The translations under genes were made by a program, and so were the position numbers. From positions 1 through 26,713 of the IMG/VR virus record IMGVR_UViG_3300042400_001472: DNA of 26,713 bases. One strand, 5' to 3'. The stretch's first letter is position 1. The number at the start of each line of letters is the position of its first letter. The notes under the pieces were generated by a model, which was given only the letters and a program-made list of their open reading frames with translations, was not told the DNA's origin and did no database searches. This DNA is from a virus. Positions 16,048-23,600 of this stretch are shown piece by piece.

Positions 16048-16076
16048 AAAGAGGGATTTATTCCCTCTTTTTTTTT
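16048..16076 (+). terminator. Strong intrinsic terminator after the tail sheath gene
   Basis: A nine-base perfect stem, AAAGAGGGA (16048-16056) and TCCCTCTTT (16062-16070), has a five-base loop and is followed by an unbroken T-run to 16076. It ends the sheath transcript 21 bases after the stop and isolates it from the HAD gene. Confidence 0.9.
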
Positions 16077-16088
16077 ATAACATTAATA

Positions 16089-16096
16089 TATTTATA
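16089..16096 (+). promoter_or_regulatory. TATTTATA element directly before the HAD gene
   Basis: Exact match that ends only four bases before the ATG at 16101, the same spacing as at the peptidase/dismutase/nuclease gene. A -10 at this place implies a transcript starting at about the start codon. Confidence 0.45.
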
Positions 16097-16100
16097 TGAT

Positions 16101-17003
16101 ATGAATTATTATAAATTTTTAGTTAAAAAAATAATTAAAGAGGTAGTTGATGAGAAAAATACACAATACGCTTCTAAATATTACGCATTTGACTGGGATG
16201 ATAATTTAATGCAAATGCCAACTTTAATATACCTTAAGGACGAAGATGGTGATGTTATTGGTATGAATACTGAAGATTTTGCCGAATATAGAACATATAT
16301 AGGTTCCGAACCTTTTGATTATGAAGGACATACCATAGTAAGTTTTGATAAGGATCCTTTTAGAGATTTTAATGTTACAGGAGATAGAAAATTTTTAGAA
16401 GATATAAAATACGCCCCTATCGCATCTGAAGAAGTATGGAATGATTTTAAAGAAGCAATTAATAATGGTTCCGTTTTTGCCATCATAACAGCAAGAGGTC
16501 ATTCCCCAGCGGCTCTTAAAAAGGCGGTAAGACATATTATAGAAAATAATATGCATGGTATTGAAAAAAGTGAGTTGGTTAGAAATTTAAAAGAATACAG
16601 AAGATTGGCAGGATTAAAACAAGTGGAAAATGAAAATTGGTTAATAAACGATTACTTGGACAGATGTCAGTTTTCTCCCGTATCTTATGGAAAAGGATCT
16701 GCTGCTAACCCTGAAGAAGAAAAATATAATGAGTTATTAAGATTTTACAACAGAATGAGTAGGTCATCTAAAAAATTCCAAAAAGCTCAATTTGTAAATC
16801 ACGTAGACACTGGAAAAAATTCAATAGGTAGTGGATTATTTAAATTCAAAGAACCTTCATTTGGTTTTTCAGATGATGATGAAAGAAATGTTAGATCAAT
16901 TAAAAATAGATTTTCAGATATAGGTAAAAAATTAAATGTTTATTATACTAAAGGAGGAGAAAAAAGATTATATGAAAACCGGTCTAGTATAAGAATATTT
17001 TAA
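16101..17003 (+). CDS. HAD-superfamily phosphatase-like protein between sheath and tube genes
   Basis: HAD motif I is AFDWDDNLM with nucleophile D31 and general acid D33. Motif II is FAIITARG with T130. A late acidic SDDDE (258-261) could be motif IV. The HAD Lys (motif III) is not certain. The long segment between motifs I and II suggests a cap domain. The first 17 residues (NYYKFLVKKIIKEVVDE) are a basic, aliphatic helix separate from the HAD core and similar in build to the start of the 105-aa protein at 8986. HAD proteins in phages include nucleotidases and polynucleotide phosphatases. The substrate cannot be read here. T4 has gp18 and gp19 side by side, so this gene is an insertion in the tail module. 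Its own promoter element and the terminator upstream make it an independent unit. Confidence 0.8.
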   Translation: MNYYKFLVKKIIKEVVDEKNTQYASKYYAFDWDDNLMQMPTLIYLKDEDGDVIGMNTEDFAEYRTYIGSEPFDYEGHTIVSFDKDPFRDFNVTGDRKFLEDIKYAPIASEEVWNDFKEAINNGSVFAIITARGHSPAALKKAVRHIIENNMHGIEKSELVRNLKEYRRLAGLKQVENENWLINDYLDRCQFSPVSYGKGSAANPEEEKYNELLRFYNRMSRSSKKFQKAQFVNHVDTGKNSIGSGLFKFKEPSFGFSDDDERNVRSIKNRFSDIGKKLNVYYTKGGEKRLYENRSSIRIF

Positions 17004-17019
17004 AAAAAGATGGAAGTAA

Positions 17020-17038
17020 ATAGAAAAATTTTTTCTAT
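17020..17038. other. A/T-rich inverted repeat between the HAD and tube genes
   Basis: ATAGAAAAA (17020-17028) and TTTTTCTAT (17030-17038) form a perfect nine-base inverted repeat around one base. It lies 17 bases after the HAD stop and just before the tube promoter element. It may be a weak terminator or a protein-binding site. The low GC content makes either uncertain. Confidence 0.35.
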
Positions 17039-17042
17039 CGTA

Positions 17043-17050
17043 TATTTATA
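17043..17050 (+). promoter_or_regulatory. TATTTATA element, tail tube gene
   Basis: Exact match 38 bases before the ATG, followed by an A-rich leader without G until close to the start. It shares ATAAACTAA with the sheath leader. Confidence 0.5.
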
Positions 17051-17088
17051 ATAAAATAAAAATAAACTAAAACTAAAAAATAGAAAAC

Positions 17089-17577
17089 ATGGCAGATCTT
17101 TTAATGAAAATGCCCATACCGTATGAACCAAAAAAACAGAACCGATTTATCTTGAGGTTTCCTACAGATTTGGGTATCAATGAATGGTTCGTTCAAACAG
17201 CGTCAAGACCTAAAATTACAATAACATCTAATAACATTAAATTTCTTAACACAGAAACTTATGTTGCAGGTTCATTTACATGGGGGGATATTACAGTTAA
17301 AATGTTAGACCCTATCGGTCCTTCTACAACTCAAGCGGTTATGGAATGGGTTAGATTGGTTGCTGAATCAGTAACAGGTCGTATGGGTTATGCCGCAGGG
17401 TACAAAAGAAACGTTGATTTAGAAATGTTAGATCCAACAGGAGTTGTTATCGAAAGATGGATTTTGGTAAATGCATTTCCGACAAGTGCTGACTTTGGTT
17501 CTGTAGGGTATGGAACTGACGGTCCTGCTGAGGTTTCCATTACACTTAAAATGGATAGAGCGATTCTAGTTTACTAA
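17089..17577 (+). CDS. Tail tube protein, T4 gp19-like
   Basis: This is the subunit of the inner tail tube through which DNA passes. At 162 aa it matches T4 gp19 (163). The N-terminal KKQNRFILRFPTDLGINEWF (residues 15-34) and the following PKITI strand, the YVAGSFTWGDITVKMLDPIG segment, the ESVTGRMGYAAGYK loop, and the C-terminal W-I-L-V-N-A-F-P and EVSITLKMDRAILVY strands are the usual tube pattern. It has its own promoter element and is followed by a terminator, as expected for a protein needed in many copies. Only the sheath gene shares its long A-rich leader. Confidence 0.95.
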   Translation: MADLLMKMPIPYEPKKQNRFILRFPTDLGINEWFVQTASRPKITITSNNIKFLNTETYVAGSFTWGDITVKMLDPIGPSTTQAVMEWVRLVAESVTGRMGYAAGYKRNVDLEMLDPTGVVIERWILVNAFPTSADFGSVGYGTDGPAEVSITLKMDRAILVY

Positions 17578-17603
17578 TTAAACTTTATTAATATAATAAT
17601 TTT

Positions 17604-17637
17604 AATCCATATTGTCATGTACAATATGGATTTTTAT
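17604..17637 (+). terminator. Intrinsic terminator after the tail tube gene
   Basis: A 12-base perfect stem, AATCCATATTGT (17604-17615) and ACAATATGGATT (17621-17632), has loop CATGT and is followed by TTTATTT. It starts 26 bases after the tube stop. Confidence 0.85.
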
Positions 17638-17658
17638 TTACAAAAAACTTTTTAAAAG

Positions 17659-17668
17659 TATTTTTATA
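17659..17668 (+). promoter_or_regulatory. TATTTTTATA element, hub/chaperone gene
   Basis: The longer form of the TATTTATA motif, 12 bases before the ATG at 17681, identical to the element before the SNF2 gene. It lies downstream of the tube terminator. Confidence 0.4.
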
Positions 17669-17680
17669 ATAAAACAAATT

Positions 17681-18436
17681 ATGGAAAATGAAATTTTGTA
17701 TGGACAAATGAATTTTAATTTACCACACGATGTGGTTGAATTACCCTCTAAAGGTTTATATTATAAAAATAAAAAATCTAGTGTAAAGGTTGGTTATTTA
17801 ACTGCAGCCGATGAAGACATATTAAGCTCAGGAATTAAAAATAATAACTTATTAACCACTCTATTAAGAAATAAATTATATGAACCTGAATTAAAACCTG
17901 AAGAGTTATTGGATGGAGACATTGAAGCAATATTAATTTTTCTTAGAAATACTTCCTTTGGTCCTGAATACACATTAAGTTTAATGGACCCCGCAACAGG
18001 AAGAATGTTCCAACATTCATTTGTTATTGATGAAATAAATTTTAAAACACCTAAGATAACACCTAATGAAGATGGTACGTTTAATACAGAATTACCAAGA
18101 AGTGGAGCTAAAGTTAAACTTAAACTTTTAAATTTGGGTGAAAAAACAAAAATAACAAATATGGAATCAAGTTACCCTAAAGGTAGGGTGGCGCCAACAA
18201 CAATATGGACATTACAAGAACAAATTGTTGAATTAAATGGTGAGACAGATAAAGGTAAAATTATTGAATTTGTACAAAATATGCCAATAATGGATTCTAA
18301 ACATATTAAAAAATTTATATCAGAAAATGAACCAGGGTTGGACTTAACATTAAATGCAATAGCCCCGTCAGGAGAAAACGTGTCGACCTCGATAACGTTT
18401 GGGGTTGACTTTTTTCGGCCTTTCTTCAACGTATAA
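17681..18436 (+). CDS. Baseplate hub / tail-assembly chaperone (T4 gp26-type), zero-frame product
   Basis: This is the 251-aa product without frameshift. The start is ATG at 17681; the longer frame reaching back to 17612 begins with a TTG inside the tube terminator and is rejected. Early residues VELPSKGLYY, then LTAADEDILSSG, NNLLTTLLRNKL, and ELLDGDIEAILIFLRNTSFG resemble the T4 gp26/gp51-type baseplate hub proteins (LPSKGxxY followed by DExxL and GD-x-x-x-I-L-x-x-R). Position between tube and tape measure genes is where tailed phages keep tail-assembly chaperones. The zero frame ends in RPFFNV after a T6C run. The codons here (TCG, ACC, TCG, ACG, GGG, CGG) are unlike the AT-rich codons elsewhere in the gene. 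Confidence 0.75.
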   Translation: MENEILYGQMNFNLPHDVVELPSKGLYYKNKKSSVKVGYLTAADEDILSSGIKNNNLLTTLLRNKLYEPELKPEELLDGDIEAILIFLRNTSFGPEYTLSLMDPATGRMFQHSFVIDEINFKTPKITPNEDGTFNTELPRSGAKVKLKLLNLGEKTKITNMESSYPKGRVAPTTIWTLQEQIVELNGETDKGKIIEFVQNMPIMDSKHIKKFISENEPGLDLTLNAIAPSGENVSTSITFGVDFFRPFFNV

Positions 18437-18572
18437 GCAATATCTTTTAGATCAGTACATTTTTCTTGCAAAATTTCTTAGGACATCATATTCTGATTTT
18501 CTAAAAATACCTACATATCAAAGAAATTATATGATAGATAAAGTTATTGAAATGAATCAACCAAAACAATAA
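17681..18572 (+). CDS. Probable +1 frameshift fusion of the hub/chaperone (296 aa)
   Basis: The +1 frame is open from 18396 to the stop at 18570-18572. Read through a shift at TTT-TTT-C (18410-18416), the protein goes ...VDFF then GLSSTYKQYLLDQYIFLAKF, and ends with LRTSYSDFLKIPTYQRNYM, IDKVIEMNQPKQ. The total is 245 + 51 = 296 aa. The extension has the look of tail-assembly chaperone C-termini: an aromatic helix, then x-x-x-IPxYxRxYxIDKxIE. It has no ATG of its own before its residue 39, so it is unlikely to be a separate gene. A Phe tRNA moving from UUU to UUC, with the rare codon CGG next in the zero frame, would give the +1 shift. The alternative is one extra T in the T6 run from sequencing or assembly, giving a single 296-aa protein. 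Confidence 0.65.
18361..18416 (+). other. GC-rich foldable RNA patch upstream of the frameshift site
   Basis: Bases 18361-18420 hold 32 G or C of 60 (53%) against roughly 30% for the window. AAACGT (18376-18381) pairs with ACGTTT (18395-18400), and GTCG (18382-18385) with CGAT (18390-18393, one G-U pair) around loop ACCT, giving a 10-pair hairpin with one bulged A. An outer stem AGCCCC (18361-18366) pairs with GGGGTT (18401-18406, one G-U pair). The slip run T6C begins at 18410. A GGGG lies six to nine bases before the slip run, reminiscent of the arrangement in prfB. The fold is by hand, with no energy calculated. Confidence 0.5.
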
Positions 18573-18578
18573 AATAGG

Positions 18579-18586
18579 TATTTATA
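18579..18586 (+). promoter_or_regulatory. TATTTATA element, tape measure gene
   Basis: Exact match 16 bases before the ATG at 18603, seven bases after the frameshift-frame stop, so the hub/chaperone and tape measure genes can be transcribed separately. Confidence 0.45.
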
Positions 18587-18602
18587 TAAAAATAATATTA
18601 CT

Positions 18603-20621
18603 ATGATGTTTTTTACCACAGGAGGAACTAGTTTTTTAACAAATGCTGCGGCAATATCTGATGCTGTAAAAAAGAATGTTACAGGTATTAGAGAAATGGT
18701 CGAGAGTATCGACAAAGAATTCTCAAAATTAGCAGTTACAATAGGTGCGGGTAGAGAACAGGCATTTCTTTTAAAACAAACACTTACAGAAGGTCTTACA
18801 GAAATCACAAGATTAGGTGGTAGTGTTGCTAATATTATTGAACAACAAACAGCTTTAAATAATACTTTTGGAACACAACTAGTTTTAAATAAAAACGCAA
18901 CTACAGATTTATTTGCAACAACAACTGCAACGGGAATTAAAGTACAGGAACTGTCAGATAATTATGCTAATTTAGGTAAATCAATACATGAGTCAAATTC
19001 TGAGATGGCTTCCATTATGGAAAGTGCAAATTTAATTGGTGTAAATGCACAAAAAGTTGCTCAGTCAGTGAGTACTAATATGAAGGAACTTCAAAGGTTT
19101 AATTTTAAAGACGGAGTTATGGGTCTTTCCGATATGGCGGCAAAATCCGCAGTTTTAAGAGTTGATATGGCAACATCACTTAAGGCTGCTAAAGATCTAT
19201 ATAGTCCTGAAAAGGCTCAATCATTTGTTAATACATTGTCAAGATTAGGGGCCACAGGTTCTCAAGAATTAATGAATGTTGAAAGAGTAAGATTTTTAGC
19301 GAGAAATGAACCCGCAAAACTCCAAGAAGAAATTGCAAAAATGGCATCTAAATTTGTTGATGAAACAGGAAAAATGTCTGCGGTTGGTATGGATTTCTTA
19401 GATGAAATATCAAAAGAGGCGGGAATTGGCGCTGAGGATTTATCAAAAATGGGTATTTCTTTTTCTCAAATAGCCGAAAAGAAAGAATTAATTGGTAAGT
19501 CAGGATTTAATCTTGCACCAGACTCAAAAGAACTAGAGAAACTTAATAATTTACTTACAAAAGGTAAAGATGGTAAGTTTGAGGTTACATATGAACAAGA
19601 CGGTCAACAAGTAACTAAGGCACTTGAAGACATGAATTCTTATGAAAGAACAGAATTACAAAAATTTTTAGAAAAACAAAATCAAGAAATAACAAATACA
19701 TTTGCCGCCAAACCTGGTGAGGATAAAAATTTAACAAAATTAGTTGAACAACAAATGGACATTAGTACCAAAATGTCTAAGGCGGTTGAAGCTATTGGAA
19801 CTATTGCGACAAGTCAAATTGCTGGATCAAACAGAGGTGAAGAATTTGTTAAAACTACAAGTGAAAATATTGATAAATTATCATCAAAAACATTTGAAAA
19901 ATTAGATTCGGCCACAGATAGAATAGGAGAGGCATTTGATAAAACAATTGAATTACAGACAGAATATGCAAAAAAAACTATAGATACTGCAGCCACAGGG
20001 ATCCAAAAAATAGCGACATCAAATTTTGATTCGGTAACAACTATTTTAAGTGACGCATTTACAAGCACATCAAGTCCTTTTAAAATAGCGATGGATGGAT
20101 TGATAGATATTTTTAAAATTAAAAAAGCGGATGACTTTGTAAGTTTTCCTGGAAATAATAGAATGTTAACAGGACCTGAAGGGACTTTTGAGGTAAATGA
20201 AAATGATACTATTATTGCTGGAACAGATTTTCCAAAAACAGAAGAAGAGGTTAATAAAATGATGGAAATTTTAAAATCGCCACAAAACTCTTTTATTTCA
20301 TCTCCTATTGAAACAAAACCATTGTTAATTCCGGAAAATATGGGAATTAAATCTGCAATGGATTCACAAAGAGAAAAGGCCTTGACTGAGATTATGATGA
20401 CACAGATGTCAGGTAAAGAAAACAGTACAACACCAAAAGAAATAAAAACAACAAATGATATAAATCATAAATTAGATTTGGTTGTTGATTTAAAAAATGT
20501 ACCAACAAATATGAATCAAAATGATTTAAAAAATACATTAGAAACCGCGATTAAACAACCTGAGTTTTTAAACAAACTAAGAGATGGTATGAAATCAATC
20601 GAAGGATTTAATTTTTACTAA
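18603..20621 (+). CDS. Tape measure protein (T4 gp29-like role)
   Basis: The tape measure sets tail length and fills the tube before ejection. This 672-aa protein (T4 gp29 is about 590) is almost wholly helical. It has long stretches rich in Ala, Lys, Glu, Thr and Ser with heptad-like hydrophobics (residues 15-60, 110-200, 360-480). Short Gly-rich turns and a Ser/Thr/Ala-rich stretch lie near 395-505. Residues 514-545 (FPGNNRMLTGPEGTFEVNEN, then DTIIAGTDFP) match a FxxPG...DTIIAGT-type block common near the C-terminus of tape measure proteins. It directly follows the chaperone gene and precedes a baseplate gene, the standard order. No lysozyme or peptidase motif is seen. Start: two consecutive ATG codons (18603, 18606). 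Confidence 0.8.
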   Translation: MMFFTTGGTSFLTNAAAISDAVKKNVTGIREMVESIDKEFSKLAVTIGAGREQAFLLKQTLTEGLTEITRLGGSVANIIEQQTALNNTFGTQLVLNKNATTDLFATTTATGIKVQELSDNYANLGKSIHESNSEMASIMESANLIGVNAQKVAQSVSTNMKELQRFNFKDGVMGLSDMAAKSAVLRVDMATSLKAAKDLYSPEKAQSFVNTLSRLGATGSQELMNVERVRFLARNEPAKLQEEIAKMASKFVDETGKMSAVGMDFLDEISKEAGIGAEDLSKMGISFSQIAEKKELIGKSGFNLAPDSKELEKLNNLLTKGKDGKFEVTYEQDGQQVTKALEDMNSYERTELQKFLEKQNQEITNTFAAKPGEDKNLTKLVEQQMDISTKMSKAVEAIGTIATSQIAGSNRGEEFVKTTSENIDKLSSKTFEKLDSATDRIGEAFDKTIELQTEYAKKTIDTAATGIQKIATSNFDSVTTILSDAFTSTSSPFKIAMDGLIDIFKIKKADDFVSFPGNNRMLTGPEGTFEVNENDTIIAGTDFPKTEEEVNKMMEILKSPQNSFISSPIETKPLLIPENMGIKSAMDSQREKALTEIMMTQMSGKENSTTPKEIKTTNDINHKLDLVVDLKNVPTNMNQNDLKNTLETAIKQPEFLNKLRDGMKSIEGFNFY

Positions 20622-20639
20622 AAAAACAAATCTATATTC

Positions 20640-20647
20640 TATTTATA
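20640..20647 (+). promoter_or_regulatory. TATTTATA element, 1615-aa baseplate gene
   Basis: Exact match 16 bases before the ATG at 20664, the same spacing as for the tape measure gene. The following two genes have no element and are probably cotranscribed. Confidence 0.45.
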
Positions 20648-20663
20648 AAATAAAATTTATATA

Positions 20664-23600
20664 ATGCCACAGAGTAGTTTAAGTTTTCAAAATAGTGCTA
20701 GCTTTAGAAATTCATTAATAGCGAGGACTTTACCACCATATAGTGTGTCTGGAGCATTTAGCTCACCTTTAGGTCCTCAAAATTATGAAATTAATTTATC
20801 TGAATATTCAAATTTAAATTTACCAAACATTGGATCAACAAACGAAGCCGATACTTTTTATCCATTAAATAAATACGGACCTAATGGTGGTTTTGTAAAT
20901 GCCATAGGGTTACAACAAGACCCTATTATAAATTCTTCAAATGAGGGTGAATATGATCCTTCAGAAACAAATTTAGATATTGTAAATGAATTTTTTATAG
21001 ATTCTGCATACAGTAAAAATAAGTACGGACCTATTGGTGGATATAATGAAATGTTTGATGTGACTGAATATCAAATAGCCAATCAAGTACACCAACCATA
21101 TTTTGACCCAATATTTTTTACACCATCTAAGTATGATCCTTATAATTTATACACTCAAGATAATCCTATAGGTAGTGATGGTTCATTATCCAGCGACTCA
21201 TACTTAATGAGGTTATCTGCAACAAAATTAGAGACTAATTTTAATGCTTCTATTGCGGCAGAAGAACAAAGACAATTATTTAGACAAACAACCCCAAACC
21301 TAACATCAACATCCGCATTGGCTGGAAGTGGTGTTGGTACAAGTAGAGATTATAGAATAACAGTACCATTAAATAATGTCACATTTTTAGATAGATTAAA
21401 AGGAGACTTTAGTCCTGGATCGCCTTTAACTGGACCATTATTTATTGATGAAGACTCAAATAGAAATCCATCAACAGGTAATCAAATTGCTAATGTACTA
21501 CAAAACACCGCAGCAGGATCTTTTAATCTTTTAGCAGATGGGTCAAGTAGACTTTTACAACCATCTAAAGGTTTGTTAGAACAAACAGGAGCAGGTCAAA
21601 TATCGACATTATATACATTATTAAATAAAAATATTTATAGACCTTCATATGAGATAGGAGGTTTGGGTAACGCCGTTTTAACTGGAGTTAACTCTATATT
21701 AAAATCTGTTGGTGCTTCTTTAAGTGGAGGTTATTATGTTGGTTCTGATGTAAATAGACCTGAATTTATAACTTCACCAGTAAACGCGGTGCCTATTAAT
21801 TCTTATGGTAAGCTAACAAACGCAATTGTTTTTGGTCCCGATGAGGTTGGAAATCAATATGAAGGACCTGGAATGGAACAGGCATTTTTTGGATTAAACG
21901 GAATCTCAACGGAGAACGGAGGAAAACCTGACGGAGGATTTGTTTGGACATCACCAAGATTTAAAGAAGCAGCCGGTTATAAAGTTAAAAAAGGTGGAGA
22001 TCTCGCAACTATAGATGAAGAGTTTAACCAAATAAGTTCATCATATCTTTTTAATGAATCAACAAATTTTGGTTTAAAACAAGGGTCAATACTCGATAAT
22101 ACACAAAGACTAATAAATTCTGCAGATAATCTATTCGGTAAGAGAAGATTAAAACATGCAGGTAATGCTATTAATCAAGTAAGTAAAGTTTTTCATGATG
22201 GTTATAGAGAAATAACAAAAGGTTCTAAAATAATGTCTTATGTTGATAATGCAACAGGAGAGGAGGCAGGTATAGAATATTGTAGGTTGTTTACTAAAGA
22301 TACGCCATATTATACATTTAACGATTTACAAAAGTCAGAAGGTATGACAACAGAAAATAGAAGGTTTTCTTATTCTGTGCTTGATAAAACATATAATTTA
22401 AATATTGCACCAATAAAGGGGATTGGTTCTACTAATGTAACTTCAAAAGGGGCAAAAAAATATATGATATCAATTGAAAATTTAGCTTGGAGAACTTCTG
22501 ATAGACCTGGTTTTACGGTTGATGAATTACCGCTATGTGAAAGAGGACCAAATGGAGGTAGAATTATGTGGTTTCCTCCATATGATGTCACATTCAATGA
22601 CGGTAGTTCTGCTTCTTTTGATGAAGTATCATTTTTAGGAAGACCTGAACCTGTATACACATATAAAAACACTAGTAGATCGGGTAAGTTAGGTTTTAAA
22701 ATTGTTGTTGACCACCCATCAATAATGAATCTATTAGCGAACAAACAATTAGAAAAGTTAGGTAAAGAAAAGTTTGATCAGGTTGTTAAATCATTTATTG
22801 CTGGATGTACAAAATATGACCTTTATGAATTAGCAGCAAAGTTTAATACGTTACCATTAAGAGAACTTGAAATGTATCAAAACTTACTTAATGACCCAAG
22901 GTTAACTCCCGAAGAATTAGAACAAATACAAAATGAAATCCCTTCTGAAAACACATCACCAGAAAATGCTAGTACTATAGGTAATACGCCTGAAGCGGAA
23001 AAAAACTTTAGTTTGAATTATGAAGGAATAGGATTTTATTTTTCTCCTGAATCAACAACTAATATAAATTTTGAACAACAAATAAATAAATATATATCGG
23101 ATGTTAACACAATTACACAACTTTCTCCGGACGAATGTAGTGTTGTAGGGGGATCAGCAACAGATTATAAAAAGACTAATACAACTGTTTTTATAAATAA
23201 TATAGTAAAAAGTAATTATAGTGCAATAAACAATGAGTTTATAGGAGGATTAAAAGACATAATATCAAACAAAAATATAATAGATTTAAAAATTGAAGGA
23301 AGAAATCAACAGTTTTCAGAATCAGTAAAAACATTTTTAACTGAAAAATTAAAAACAGAAATAGATAATAAAAAATTAACAATAACAATAGGAGGAACAC
23401 TAACTAAAAATACGGTTAAAAATTATGTTAATCCGACACAACCACAACCAGGGGCTTCTTTTAATACTAATCAAACTATAGTATCACCACAAACATCAGT
23501 TACAACTTTAACACAACAACAAAAAAACAATAGTTATCCTAATTTGGCGGTAAATTGTGCTATTATAAGTAAGATAACTATAGTTGACGATTTATCAAAT

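Noticed and set aside
17010-17051. 13-residue ATG frame between the HAD and tube genes
   Set aside because: It overlaps the inverted repeat and the tube promoter element and has no coding character.
17612-17680. Extended start (TTG) of the hub/chaperone gene adding 23 residues
   Set aside because: The extension runs through the tube terminator hairpin and the promoter element. The ATG at 17681 has the usual leader.
18172-18471. 99-codon minus-strand frame over the frameshift region
   Set aside because: It is antisense to the conserved hub/chaperone gene, and its translation has no family features. The GC-rich patch is better explained by the frameshift signal.
22370-22744. 124-codon minus-strand frame inside the 1615-aa gene
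   Set aside because: It is antisense to the conserved FLGRPEP-containing domain, and nothing in it suggests a real gene.
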